Shown here: positions 1-12,939 of the stretch, piece after piece | How the letters are laid out: each line of letters begins with the position of its first letter | Numbering within the stretch: position 1 is the stretch's first letter | Source: Kryptolebias marmoratus | Taxonomy: Eukaryota > Chordata > Actinopteri > Cyprinodontiformes > Rivulidae | Direction: 5' to 3' | Assembly: GCF_001649575.2 (NCBI RefSeq) | Contig: NC_051453.1 | Coordinates: forward strand, 16,106,059 to 16,170,058 | Length of the DNA stretch: 64,000 nucleotides | The notes under the pieces: model-generated | The model's database searches: none | Told to the model about the DNA's origin: nothing | The model's input: the letters and a program-made list of their open reading frames with translations, nothing else | Made by a program: the position numbers and the translations under genes

Positions 1-264
1 GCCACGCACAGAAATCCTACAGATTGTAGCCGAAACCTGAGATAAAATGTGCAATGTTAAGAAAATATTATTCTGAGACAAACTCGGACATGGTTTCTGA
101 TTATTATTACTGTATGAAAAATAAAAGCAAAACTTGTTATTTATTAGCCTGTTTTAAAAAAAAAATGTTTGCTGAAATGATGCCTCTACAGTCAGCTGTG
201 GACTTATTGTTGCTGTATTTGCTACCAATAACATACACGTTGAGGGCTACGCATTGCACATCTT

Positions 265-592
265 TGCTTGAAACTCTAGCATTAACTGTTAGCGTCAACC
301 CTGTCTGTCTGTTAGCAAAATATCTCTTGAATCACTGGGCGGGTTTTTATAAAGCTCCCAGGAAGTAATCAACGGATCTACATCTACAACTGATTATCTT
401 TTGAAATCAACCTAATTCAAGATGGCTGCCACAGCTAACTGACTTAAGCCAACACAAAAATGGATATAAAACAATATATTTTACCAATACTGAGCTCAAA
501 TTTGGTGTGGTAGTAGCTGAGAGTCGTCCTCAACACATACTCCGAGCACTAACACATCTATGAAGTTCTCGCAATAATGCGTGGGATTTCTT
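265..592 (+). repeat. Repeat family A, copy 1
   Basis: Copy of a dispersed family recognised by an ordered set of blocks: CTGTCTGTTAGCAAAATAT, then a block around GGATTTTAATGAAACT, then TTCAAGATGGCTGCCAC, then ACAAAAATGGCTATAACT, then GGTAGTAGCTGAGAGTC, then CACATACTCTGAGC. All blocks are present here with point differences. The class of element is unknown. It has no coding capacity. Confidence 0.75.
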
Positions 593-639
593 TCTTTCCA
601 ATCAAATACAGGTTCAGGGAAGGATTATTACAGAGTTAT

Positions 640-925
640 CAGCCATGACATTATGACCACTGACAGGTGAACTAAACAAACTGTGACGACCTTTTCACAA
701 TAACACCTTGGAGTGTCAGGGATCTTAAAAGTGAACATTTTGTTCTTCAGTATAATCTGCTGGAGGTTTATATTCAAACGTCTTTGACTGCAGCTGCATT
801 GGGATGGTTAAAAAGCTGGGGTATAATATCTGAATCCCTGGACCACAGCTGAAAGAGTCCTTAAGGAGTATCAGCACTAGGAGAAGGTGTCTCATCTGAT
901 GAGTAATATCACTTTTTAAATCCAT
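640..925 (+). mobile_element. Tc1-like transposon 5' remnant
   Basis: ACATTATGACCACTGACAGG at the left, followed by a block ending near GTGAACATTTTGTTCTTC, matches from memory the left end of an abundant fish Tc1/mariner-like element. The rest is decayed. A 66-codon open frame on the minus strand here (725-925) is a by-product of the relic and not a gene. Confidence 0.5.
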
Positions 926-1890
926 AACAGAAACTTTCTCATGTCGTTCCTTTTTCTTGTAGCTTTTATTTGCACATCATATATCTGCATCATGTTGAGC
1001 TTCCTTGCTCTTGTGAATCATCAGCTACTTCATCACTTATAGCCAAGAAATCCGGTGCAATTTATTAGACAACAATGTTCCCAAATTGCCAAATGTTCAA
1101 AAATTTTATGAGGTCCCAAAAACCCCATAAAAACTACATTCTTCTAAGAAAATCAATAACATATTTTAGGGCTGGCACTAAATGACCTTTACGGCTCCGT
1201 CTTGCTTCTCAGTTTCTGCCTGTAAGTGGTTGTTCATGATTCGGTCTCAGACCCAGTCTGAGCTGGGGAGGTGATTTGCTCCATCTCATTAACCCCACCA
1301 AGCTTACTTCCAGGTTGGTACGAGGATTCCTTTCCTGGATATTTGTGGCGAGGTTGTTCTGTATCATCACTTACATGCAGCATTTGTAACTGAGTAAAAG
1401 AAGTACAAGTAGAGATTGTGTAAACATGGATATGGATACAACGGAGAGCGGGTCTGTTGGGGAATGTGAGGACTTCATTCCAAGTTACAATGAGGACTGG
1501 TTAAACAAGCTTTTTATTATTATCACTGATAATAAGTTTGGCCATTTTAACAATCTCTATTTCAATAGCATCCGAAATAAACAAATACTGAAAAACAAGT
1601 TGTCTGTAATAATAATCTACTAAAGGTAATCTTACCTCAGTAATCTTAACAACATCGGCTTTAGATTCAATGATGGAAAAACGCTGAGATGAAAAGTAAC
1701 ACAGCTGTAGATGATTCAGTTAGGACACTGGCTCAGTGGTGTGTAACACAATGCCAACGCTATACTACCTTATAGGATGTTCTTTTATTTTTATTGCCTG
1801 CCGCTATGAAGGGCAGGCTTGTAAACATCACTCCCAAGGTGTTTTTCTTTAGACCGCTCCCTTCCTGTGGGGGTCAGCACAGCGAATGAA

Positions 1891-2031
1891 CTTGTATGGA
1901 AGATTTGAGTAAGTGTTTTACACCGGGTGCCAGACGTAACCTGGGTTTGAATCTGCGGCCTCAGGATTGTAAGACCACGGCACTGACCACTGAGCCACTG
2001 CAGCCCGACCACCGCTCCCGAGTATTTCCAT
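1891..2031 (-). mobile_element. tRNA-derived SINE relic
   Basis: Read on the minus strand, the segment carries an A-box-like TGGCTCAGTGG followed about 40 bp later by a B-box-like GATTCAAACCC, the layout of an RNA polymerase III promoter in a tRNA-derived SINE. No tRNA cloverleaf with paired acceptor stem is apparent, so it is not a tRNA gene. Confidence 0.55.
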
Positions 2032-2414
2032 TAAAAATCATCATCATATACTTGTATGTCTGTGGCTCTATGGTTCTCAGCACTTTCAGGAATGGGACAC
2101 TGGTTGGAAACAGTCATGATGGATGTGTGTATTCAATTATATTCTTCAATTATCTTCAATAAGGCCACTGTAGTTCAAACCTTTAGTCACTTCACTATAA
2201 AATCTAATGAATTATTTCAACTTAAAATACAAGTGAGAGGACTGTCTTAACATCCTGAGACTTGTGTCCTCATTTGGGGACATTGGCTTCCCAACCATAA
2301 TATTGTATTCTGTCCAACTTAGACCTGTTTTCCTCATTGAGGACACTTACTTTTAATTTGGAATTTTTTAAATTTGATTTGTACCTTTGTAATTTTTAAA
2401 GATTTAATTTTCTT

Positions 2415-2817
2415 GTGGCAGAACAGATCAGGGGGACAGGAGAGACCCAGATTGTTGATTTTTATCAATTAAGAAACGTCAATCAGAAAATCCAAAGGGT
2501 AAGACAATTCCAAGTGGCTTAATCTGTCTAACCTAAAATTAAAATAATATGTTTTAAATGAAGCTTATCTGCAAAAAAAGACACTCTCTTTGGGGCATGG
2601 GTTCAAATCCCACCGTTGCCACCATTTGTCGTGGCAAGGGAGATAAGGGATACAGGAAAGACCAGGCTGGTGGATTTTTTTCAATTATTTATCAATTTAT
2701 TAAATAAAAAAGTCAAGCAGAACATCTCATGAATGAGACAAATCCAAGCAGCAGAAGCTGTCTGACCTAAGATTTCAAAACAATGCTTCCTAAGCAAAAC
2801 TTATCGGCAAAAAGGAC
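2415..2817 (+). repeat. Duplicated 170-190 bp unit with a B-box-like spacer
   Basis: Two diverged copies lie head to tail, at about 2415-2582 and 2631-2817. Both begin with GTGGCA, continue through GACAGGAGAGACC or TACAGGAAAGACC and end with AACTTATCGGCAAAAAGGAC or its variant. The spacer contains GGGTTCAAATCCCACC, which resembles a Pol III B box. The family is unclassified. Confidence 0.55.
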
Positions 2818-3764
2818 AACACCTCCAGTCGTCTGAGCTGGAACAAAACCCACAGGTTTACTATATACAGTAAGTGCAGAAACTGTTTAAAAATGTCAGA
2901 AATTAAAACGGCAGACAAAAAGAGAGCACCCCAAGCTCAAATTGAAGTTTTGTTTTATATGTCCCTGAAACCCAGCAGAAATATGCCTCTGTGAATTTTA
3001 TGCTTGCATCCATACTTTTTCTCTACTTAACATTCATGGCTACAGTTTAGAGAAAATTCATGACTGATGTCTATAATCAGAGATAAGAGGGAAATAATGT
3101 GAGCATTACCGGAGAACAGAGGAGAAGGTGGCAGCCGGAATGATTCAGCCTCCGCTCAGGCGTTCTTCACCGTCTGTTTCTTTGTCGACTCGTGTTTTCT
3201 CACTCAGACTGGGAGACCCACTCAGACATCATTGCCTTTGACATTTTCAGTTTCTTCCTGTTTTTTTTAAGGTCCCTACTTCTTCTGCTGACTTTTATTT
3301 AAATATATATATAACAAATCTTTAATTTGAACATGGGGTACTCTGTTTTTGTCTGCCGTTTTATATATATAAATATATATATATCCTCACAGATTTTTAC
3401 TGCATGCAGTTAAATTACAGAATTCTTGGTTTAAAACCCAAAGTTTTAACAACAAAGTTATGAACTTGTCAATCATGGTGATACATGACCTTTCATTTGA
3501 GCATGAAATGACTAATTACAGCTAAACTTATTGGAAAAATGAGCATTCAAACCTACAACAGCAAGGTAAGTACGACCTGAAGCAATAAGAGTCATCACCG
3601 GAGATAAAAGATTTATGGTGTGTTTTTGTTTTTTAATGAGGCCAATGTCCCGTTTCTTTACATGGAGGGGGCGGGGCTTGTACTGGAACCAGCTAACGGA
3701 GAACCTGGTGCTGTTCCGGCTTTAACTTCCTGGTTCTGGTACAGACTATGGTTAGGAATGAGTC

Positions 3765-3960
3765 TCAGTGACTACCACACGAAGTTTAGCTCAAAATTTG
3801 TTATAGCCATTTTTATGTTTACTCAGGTAGCTGTGGTGTCCATCTTGAACTGGGTTAACTCCAAAAGTTGGCCCCCTTGTAGATGTACAACGATGCTAGT
3901 TGTGGTTGCATTTTCACAATGTTTTCAGTATTATTCACTTGTCAAAAGTTTTAATTAGTC
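3765..3960 (-). repeat. Repeat family A, partial copy
   Basis: Antisense copy: GAGTCTCAGTGACTACCACA, then a block around ATAGCCATTTTTATG, then AGCTGTGGTGTCCATCTTGA and TTGTAGATGTAC, which are the family A blocks in reversed order. The 112-codon plus-strand open frame across 3620-3958 runs through this repeat and is not called as a gene. Confidence 0.6.
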
Positions 3961-5147
3961 AGCTAATGAGTTATTCTTAGTTTATGACAAGTGTTCATAA
4001 TTAAAGGTTTAAGTTAGTGCTTGTTAAAACTAGATAAAATGTATTCTGCTTTCCTCTGAACTCACTCGTAACTCTTCATTAAAAGTCAGAAAACTTCTTT
4101 AGGTTTCTGTAAATGCAGCCCTTATAATGCTGTAAAAATAAAGTACATTAGGAACTAACCACAGGGGTATTTTCAGGTTAAAGAGAATAAGAGAGACAGA
4201 TATAAAGAGATCTGGGAGTGTGTGCATATGTGTGTGTCCTCTTTGTTTCTGCAGAGCAGTTTGAATCTGCAGTCTGATTCCAGCAGTCTCAGGGCAGACG
4301 CTGCAGCCTGAAAAAAAAATTCAGTTTCTGCATGCTGGCTGCATTGCAGATTTTACTTTTCTGAACCTTTAAAAGGCACTAGGAGGAAAAATCCCTGCAG
4401 CATGAGATGCGAACAGGACGGAAAACGTCACGTCATCCTAAGGCGAGTTAGTCCGGACTGAGACAAAAAAAAAAGGTTTAATCTTTGCAACAAATGTTGT
4501 TTTTCTAAGTCCATTTACACTTAAAGTGTGTGACAGGTCAGTGAGGAGAACAGAGAGCAGATTGCGATTGTCCGTCTGTCCTCTGTGTTGTCCTGAAGTC
4601 CCCACGCTGGGGTGACATAATGAAGACTGTGGTCAGTGACACGATGCAGGTGCTGCAGAGAAGATTGCCTCAAAGCCCTGCAGCTCAGAGGCACACTCAA
4701 GGCTGGGGGCTATTAAGATAAAAATAGTGCCAGATGAATGAAATCAGCAGCAATCAGAGGAAAATACACAGAAATGCTTCTTTACAGAAACAGCAAAGGC
4801 CTGTTGGAACACATGCAGAGCTTTGAACCTCCGTTACAAACTACAGACAGCGCACAATTAGGCAAACAAATGAGCGTGAGATTCGGCGATTATACATCTG
4901 GAACCATAAGCGTGCATGTGTGTGTGTAACTGTCGCTGTGACTCGGTGGTACAGTCTCTGTGTCGAAGCCTCAGCTGGATGGTTTCCAGCATGAACACCG
5001 ACACTCTGACAGAGATGCAGAAAGAGCAGCGCTGCCCGCCGCTAAAACACACTTATCACTTTCACTCTGTTTCCTTCTGGTTGTTTCCCTTCCCTCTGAT
5101 GAGCCTGATCAAAGTTATAAAGAAAAAAATCTCAACTTTTTGTTCTG

Positions 5148-5450
5148 TTAGCAAAATATTTCCTGAACCAGTGGATGGATTTTAATGAACCTCTCAGCCC
5201 GCCCGCCACATCTAAGCAACCATAGAGAGCACAGAAATGGCTACAACTCAGTCAATTTTACAGATATTGAGCTAAAATTTTCAGTGGTAGTAGCTGAGGG
5301 TCACTGCCAGAACAAACTCTGAGAGCTAACAGATTTAGCGGGACCTCACAATAACACTCAAGGTTGTGCATAACACTTTTCTTTTAAAGCTCTGACCAAA
5401 ACAGCTATAACTCTGTTGTTTCTTATCATGAAATGATTTTAGTTTAAACT
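5148..5450 (+). repeat. Repeat family A copy
   Basis: GTTAGCAAAATATTTCCTGA, GGATGGATTTTAATGAACCT, GAAATGGCTACAACTCAGTC and GTGGTAGTAGCTGAGGGTC occur in the family order. The TTCAAGATGGC block is missing, so this copy carries an internal deletion. Confidence 0.65.
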
Positions 5451-6619
5451 AAAAACTAAAGACAACATGTTTTCCTACAATAAATGCTAGACTTCAATGT
5501 CTTTTTTAAAATTTTGGGACACCACAGTAAATGTAACACATGAGAAACCCAAAGCAAAGAGGCACGCAGGGATCATTTCTACACTTCATCCATGAGTAAA
5601 TGTGTTTCCTGACGAGCACAGACATGATCAGGGCTGCGAGGTATTAACCTGCAGGACAGACAGCCCATCCTGTGAACCAGGAGCACAGCTATTTATAAGC
5701 AGCTTTATCATGTCAGTGCATATGGTAATCAGTGTGGCTGTGGTCTCATATAGAGGGAAAATCTGTTGAACCTACAGCTATCTCCTGTTACGCTCACACA
5801 CATTTACACAAAGAGAAACTGCGCAACGTCTGACCTCCATCCTCCTCAGGGAACAAATCAGGAACAGATACAATACTTTACATCCTTTCAAATAGTTTAC
5901 AATAGAGACTTTAATAATGATGCTTCACTTTAGTCACTTTGTCAAGTTTGTATCATGATGTATTTTTTTAGTGTGAGTGTATTCTGTGCATACCACGTCT
6001 TTTGACCTAAAAAGAAGTGTATTTTTTATTATTTTTTGTACAATATACAATGAGAGTAAAGGCTTTCAGTTTCTATTTCTATTATAAAGGAAGAGTGAGG
6101 ACGTTCTTGAAGCAATCTAAAGCTGACATGATAAAGTCAAAATGGAAAAAGACTAAATGCAATTTAACATAAAATGAAGGTTTCTCTTGTTACTGTAGAT
6201 TTATTCATTTTTAAAATCAGTTTATATATCACATATTTATTTTAGCATGGGATGCTGTAAATAAATTTAGCCGTGATGAACGGTCCAGAGGTGTTGGAAG
6301 ACCATGAAGGTGAGAGTTTAAGAAAAGAAGCAGAGTTCAAGAAGCTGCTGTTTTGGCACCAGATGGTACTTGTCTCACAGAGCTGATCGATTTTCTGTCA
6401 AGCACTTTTTGCAGTTTTACAACTGAGACCCCAGAACAAAAAAGGCTTCTTTTGTCCTTCGCTTTAGGTGTGGTGCAAACACTCTTTTTGCAAACAGGAG
6501 TGTGTCTGCATCTTCTCATGATTAAAAGCGGGAGAGAAAATCATGCTTGTGTGGCATGATGATTGAGACGCAAACACAAACCTATGAAAGCACACTTTAA
6601 ATCCGGCAAAAATAATGTT

Positions 6620-6845
6620 TACACACGTTTTTGGATTATGTGGTTCTGTTGGCGCCTTCAGGCCATGACCTTCAGTATGGAAGGAGATCCCAAGGCAGAC
6701 TGGGAACTCTCTGCAGGGATCGTGTTTCAACTCCGACCTGGAAACACCCAAGAGGAGCTGGAGAGTGGCACTGGGGAGAGGGATGTTTGGGTTTTCCCTC
6801 TTGGACCTGTTGCTTTCAGAATCAAACTATGGCAAAGGAGGATGG
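6620..6845 (+). mobile_element. LINE 3' region fragment
   Basis: The block around CTGGAGAGTGGCACTGGGGA followed by GAGGGATGTTTGGGTTTTCC resembles the C-terminal coding end of a common fish non-LTR retrotransposon, recognised from memory. The overlapping open frames here are short and disagree with each other, so this is a decayed fragment. Confidence 0.4.
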
Positions 6846-8189
6846 GCAGATTTTTGTCCTAGAAGTAAACAGTTTAAGTCATGAAACAACAGTTTTATGT
6901 GTCTAGCTTTGGGACTCTTAAATGGAGCCATTGATTGTAATAAGTAAGATCACAGCCTGCAGAGAGATCAATTTATCTCTAATTGCTGGCCTACCCCTCA
7001 CTCCACTCCCTTACTCCTCTGGGGAGGTTCCCTTTTTGTGCCCGGTCACATTATACTCTGAAGAAAGTTGCTCTTTAGTGCAACATTTTGGTCATTCAAG
7101 GACTCATCATTTAGCAGCTAAATGCATCACGCTGGGCTGGGAGAAGACCGAGAATAGCTGACCTTTTTCTTCATCACATCCACAAGGGCTGAATAACGCC
7201 TTCACACTCCTCTCAAATGCAGCATTAGTCAGATTACCTCCATCCTCTTTTGCATCATTTCTCCATATGATCCCTTCTTCTTCTGCCACAGATCAGGTGG
7301 AGAGAGAGAGAGAGAGGAAGAAGTGAAGGTCAAACAGCAACAATTTGCACCCTCCTCGTCTCGCCATCATTCCACTTTATCAGTTTTTCTCCTTTCATTT
7401 ACTTTTTTTTTGGGGGGGGGCACCATTTTCTCTTAAACACCCTTCACTGTTAATCAGCCATTTCTAATCTGTCTATTTCTCGGAGTTTTGCTCCGTCATC
7501 TCCATGCTCTTTATTCTCGTTACACCCGAGCTGATCACTCACACGTGCGCACACACGGTCACGCTTTGCACACAAACTCCAGAGCCGACGCTCCTCTGCG
7601 CCTCAGGTGATCATATCACAAACACGCCCACACGAGCGTCGCATCGCTCCTGGTTTCGGGTTCACACCGTGAAATACGCCGGGACATATAAACATATACC
7701 GTCCACATGTAGGCCAGTTGAATTTGATACGGTTCTCCGCACCAGATGGGTCTGAGAAACGGTTCCAGCTGATAAATAATGCATCATCTACCTGTATTAA
7801 AGTGAATCGATGCCCGCTTGTCATAATGAATGTTTTAATGGATGTGAGTGACAGTTCTGGGGCACAGATGATTAACAACACCTTGATGGTCTGGTGTTTT
7901 GTCTTTTTGTTTCTTGGCTGGTTTCATAGTCCAGCCGAATCTGTTTGTGCAGTTATCTTTTCATCTTGTCCTATTTTCTTTTACCATCTCTGGAACAGTC
8001 TGCAAACACTGCGAAAACCTCACTTTTATCTAATCATTTTGTCTTTCATTGAACCCTGGTGGCCACTTGTTTCTCTTTGTCATTTATGAATATTTAACTT
8101 GTGCCCCGTGTGCGGCCTCCAGCTTTGGCTCTTTGCCTCTCGCTTATGAGCTGTCCAGGACACTAAGGGGCAGACAGAAATACCCCCCC

Positions 8190-8217
<28 letters not shown>
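8190..8217. repeat. CA microsatellite
   Basis: A run of C residues followed by about 13 CA units and a short A run. It has no coding meaning. Confidence 0.9.
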
Positions 8218-8221
<4 letters not shown>

Positions 8222-8577
8222 CATCGGAGCCACAACATCAGGAACTGTGCCAAGCCGGACTCAGGCACGCTCCTTACATCCTGTGCATTTAAAGGAGACA
8301 CTTATCAGAATCAAACCTCAGTAAGAACAACGGGTCACTCAACGAGCTGAAGTTCCATCATGACGGGATAATGTGCAAGCGCTCTGAGCCAGGAACTCAT
8401 AATGAAGTATAGCCATGACAGAACGGGGCGTCGGGACAAATATGATGCAGGTTGTGATGCATTTTATAGGAGTATAGATAAGATAAATTAAAATATAGTG
8501 AAGTAAATATAAAGGGACACGTGTTGATCTTTTCTATCAACTCCTGGCAGCCTAAATACAGGTGCAGAAGTGCATAA

Positions 8578-8680
8578 AGGAGCCACAACATTATGACCAG
8601 TGACAGGTAAAGCAATAAAACGGATAATTTTGTTTCTATAGTGGACTTGGGGGTTTCAGGTTTAGCACATGCCTCTGAGC
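8578..8680 (+). mobile_element. Tc1-like transposon 5' remnant
   Basis: GGAGCCACAACATTATGACC followed by AGTGACAGGTAAAG matches the left end of the element also seen at 640. Only the outer 70-100 bp can be recognised. Confidence 0.45.
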
Positions 8681-11104
8681 TCTGACCAGCTCACTTTCTG
8701 TTTTATTTTATCACTTTTTTGATAAATGTCCACACCTGTAAGTACAACATTGTTAGCAGCAACCCCACTGTACTTTCTTCTGTTGTCCTCTGTCGTTCTC
8801 CTTGTGCGAGCTGCTTCTTGGTTTGGATTTCTGTTTTTTCTGCCCTGTGGGGTTTTCTGTCATTGCCCATTTTATTTGTAATGAAGACTTTACGAGTCCT
8901 GCGTTTATCGAGGGTGACACTGTTATATAAATACTTTTAGCAGTACACTCCTGATCCTTGTTTGTCGTTTGAAGTCTGATATTTTCTTCCTGATTCTCAT
9001 TACATCCGAACAGTGTTCCTAGAATAAATGTAAAATGTTTTTTTTTTACTCAGAATGATCAAACACACTTCAGAAGAACACATATATAGGCTCAATTATT
9101 ATTGGAAATAATAAAATATCAGTATATGTACTTAATATTCTCTGCATTTCTCTGGTTGTCCTCATTTTTCTCTGTTTTCTGTATGGATTTTTCTTGACCA
9201 GAACTGCAGCCCTTTCTCACAGTGACCTTATTAAGCTGCCTTTTGTTTTTAGTGAGGACATTTTGCTTTCCTTGTGATGCAAATGTGTTTCTTTTCTCCA
9301 CTACACAACCTGCCCTGGCTGTCTATGAAATGAAAACACAAAATACAGGAGCAGAAGTGACACTTCTCTGAGCTAAAGCACCTCCAATTTTTTCTTAAAA
9401 TGCTACAGAGATCTAATTTTTTTCAGTCATTGTGTAAACACCCAAAATGCCATAAAACTAACCTGAAAGTCATAATTAAGGTTTTAGTTTCTAATTTAAA
9501 GACAAAAATACAAAGTAGTTGCCACTTATATATATGTGATGTATTGAAAAACAAACAGTATGCTAACAACCTGATTGTTTAGTGAAAGTCAGTGTAAAGA
9601 TTATTTTTGAAGTATTGAAGTTTTACAGATGCAATTACATTTTTAATGAAAGAAAAATCTAAATTCCCAGACTGGTAAACTCAAGGTTTGGCTTTGGAAA
9701 ACCCACAGTTGGAACAATATGGCTGTCACTCATCCTTTATTACTGTCTTATGTTTGTAATTCATGCATTCATGTGTTCATGCATGTAATTCATGTGCTCG
9801 GGTGTCAGTGATGCATGTTCTCATCTACCTGTGCAGATATTTATCTATGTATCAAATCCTCAGGCTTTCCTTGTTGTATTCATGCAACACTTGTCAGACT
9901 TGGAAGAACACACAGATGTGTTCTGGCCTAGATTTGGGTATAAAGGATGTTTGTAAAACTATTAATTTATTCAACTATTTCTCATATTTGTCTGGAGCCG
10001 AGTGCTCTCGTATTACAGAGTGAACATTACCCACACTTCCTTTTCTGAGATTTCTATTTTTGCAGCTAACACCCACCAAAGAAATTGAAAAATGGTCAAA
10101 AAAATAGTAAGTAGTGACAATATTAGAGCATGCTGACGCTTAGATCAAGACACATCAAAAGTGATTTTCAGCCCCGTGGTATGGTGCAGTCGTAGCCTGG
10201 GTTTTTTCTGCTTACAATGGGATCTGAGTATCTTTTGGGCGCAATCTTAGCTGCACAAAGCTAAACTCCAGTCAGCAAAGAAAAAAAGATCATCCTGTAA
10301 ATTCACAATCACAGTTGATGGATTTGCAATGTAATTCATTAGCCATACACACATTTATAAAACAATGCACACAAATAGCATATATGTGTGACATATATGT
10401 TGTAAATTATGAATTCTTCAACAACTTTATCAATCAAGGAAGTGTGTGAGTGTGCGTAAGGTGCTGTTGTTTAGGACTACATGTCTGTCTGTGTTGAAGC
10501 TCATGAACCAGTCAGAGGTCTGCAACATTTCCATGACACTTGGTGGTACCAGCTTGGTTCGCCTCTGCAGAAGTATCCAAAAAACCCATCAGTATGAGCT
10601 ACAAGGTGCTGTTTGCAATGGAAAAACCAGACAAAATTATGCTGCATCCGACTGCAGATCAACACACAAGATTCAACTGTGATTCAGCGGAGGGGAAAAT
10701 ACAGCCTTGTTATAATATGGAAACATTTTTTTCTATAAATACAAAAAAGAAAGTGCTACTTGTCGTTGGAGAGGAAACTGCTAGAGTGGGACCAAACTGG
10801 GATGATAAATGAGGTGGGAGACACCCACAGCTTGCTCCCAACATTTTTCCCCACCTATATGTCCGGAACAGAAACACAAAGCGACAAAATAATCGGACAA
10901 TGTGAAAGGTTCTTTCTGAGTTTCTGTGTGAAGATGGTGAAGGTCTCACAAACACACCCACACACACACACACACACACCCCTGAATCCATCTGATTCAT
11001 GCTCACACTGAAAGGAAGAGACAGCAGGAATCTGTGTGTTAGACTCACAACTCTGCAGTTCGATCAGAAAGGCAGTCATGACCACAGAAACACAACATTA
11101 TCTC

Positions 11105-11109
<5 letters not shown>

Positions 11110-11136
<27 letters not shown>
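11110..11136. repeat. CA microsatellite
   Basis: About 13 CA units. A shorter run lies at 10955-10979. Confidence 0.9.
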
Positions 11137-11334
11137 GGCTGCTTGTCCCCATTCACCTTGTGTTTACAGCAGAAATTTAGGAGTACCATCTACAATACAC
11201 TCATAACATTTTTTAGAAGAAGAAAAAAAGTGTGTTGTCCTGTCTTTGTGCGGTCAGAACTCCATTTGTAACATTCAGACTGTAAACGGATCAACCTTCA
11301 CTGTGATTTAACAGGTATTATAGGTAAATATTGC

Positions 11335-11580
11335 ATTCTCCTTGTGCATGCATGGGTTTTCTCCGGGTGCTCCAGTTTCCTCCCACATGCATGTTAGGTT
11401 AACCGGTCATTTTAAGTGATCACTGGTTATAAACATGAGCATCAGCAGTTGTCTGACTGTGATGGATTGACGACATCCACATAATGAACCCCACCTTTCA
11501 CCAACTGACTGGCGGTGACAGGCACCAGCTTCCTGCCACCCCACATGCAAAAGCAGGTAAAAGAAAATAGAAAATGAACC
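11335..11580 (+). repeat. Dispersed LINE-tail-like repeat
   Basis: GGTTTTCTCCGGGTGCTCCA, then TTTCCTCCCACATGCATG, then AGGTTAACCGG, then a block ending in GAAAATAGAAAATGAACC, resembles the 3' part of a very common fish repeat recognised from memory. The 71-codon minus-strand frame across it is not a gene. Confidence 0.4.
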
Positions 11581-12180
11581 AATGTGGACATTTTAAGATT
11601 GGAGTTGTGTTAAGATAGTAAAAATGCACTCTGGAAGTGGGTCTACTTGTACTGTATTTATTGGCAAATTTTGGATAGATGGGTGAACGACACCCACAGT
11701 GGATTCCTGTCATCTTAAAACAACTCCAGTCTTCAACATTTCACAGTGATTTATGCAAACACTATTATTTAAACCTTTCCCCTGCTGTCAGTTTTGCATT
11801 GCAGATCTATTGTAGAATTATTGTAGTTGATGATCTCAGGCTGATCTAAGAGCTATCTACAACAGGTGAAATATTAATTGTTCATACTTTAAAGTGTCTG
11901 AAATGTTCCTTTACAAGGATTTATGGCTGTTTAAGTAGGCATTTCTATTGCACATACAGTTCTGGCAGAATATTTGCTCTGATTTTGTTGCAGGAATGTG
12001 TTTTGGTGGTTGGAGCGTGTGGTATTGATTGCCTGTGAGAGTATCTGTGTTTATTTGTCACATTTTTCAGAGTCCACCTCAGTCTGAAGGTGGATAACAA
12101 CTTTGGGGACTTCAAGCTCCCCATCTCCCCCTTGTTATCCTCAGCACACACGCTGACTAACACCGTAAGTGGGAACTCTC

Positions 12181-12181
<1 letters not shown>

Positions 12182-12215
<34 letters not shown>
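12182..12215. repeat. CA microsatellite
   Basis: About 16 CA units. The minus-strand frame through it, with a valine-cysteine run, is an artefact of the repeat. Confidence 0.9.
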
Positions 12216-12219
<4 letters not shown>

Positions 12220-12924
12220 CATGCACGCTGTCCTTATAGTGGGAGCAAGAGTGTCCAGCTTTTCTGAGCACCATCATTAAACATCTGGACTGAAGGGCCA
12301 AAAGCAGCAGGAGCACGAGCACATCCAGGTGCCCCTGTGTGTGTTGATGAAAGTGTTTGTGTCCAGTGAGCTATCACCAGCAGGGGGAAAGTGGTATGAG
12401 AAGAGACAATCATTTCAGGTTTACCTCCAGGCCCCTGACGTTACAGCGGACAGGATGAAGACAGAATATCAGCCATTAAAAGCAGCACAAACATTGTTAC
12501 AAGACCTGACCTGAGGTCAGCCACTTTAAAGCTCAGCTAACATGCAGCCAAAGCTCGTCTGAGCTTGTCCTCACTGAGAAGGTCACATGTCCCGCTTCTG
12601 CAGTTTTCTCGGGTCAAACTTAACTTCTCTCACATAGTCCGTGAAGCTAATCTGCTGAGTTGTAAACCTGAGATATTAACTATAGGAGGCAAAGGGAAGT
12701 TTAGGTTCAATGTGTGTGTGATACACAAAGACGAGTGTAACGAGAAAAATTCTGCAGACATATTGAAGGGTGCCAGTGCAGCTGCTGCCCAAACATCCTA
12801 CAATACTTTGTACTAATCTAACCTCAGAATAACTGCTTATATTTTGATGAATGAACTGTTACAGAAGGGTAAACAGAACAAAAATCTGAAGAAATGTTAA
12901 AGCTGCTGCCAGTAGCTCATTGTG

Positions 12925-12939
12925 GTCACCATGGTAACC
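12925..12939 (+). promoter_or_regulatory. RFX X-box match
   Basis: GTCACCATGGTAACC fits the RFX consensus GTNRCC(N0-3)RGYAAC exactly and is nearly palindromic. It lies about 1.1 kb downstream of lrrc52 exon 1, on the intron side. Function is inferred from the motif only. Confidence 0.4.

Noticed and set aside
3620..3958. 112-codon plus-strand frame with hydrophobic segments
   Set aside because: The 3' half is an antisense family A repeat copy.
11945..12322. 125-codon minus-strand frame starting with a leucine-rich, signal-like segment
   Set aside because: It runs through the CA repeat (valine-cysteine run), and no splice link to lrrc52 or LRRCT-like cysteines was seen. It is not the missing exon 2.
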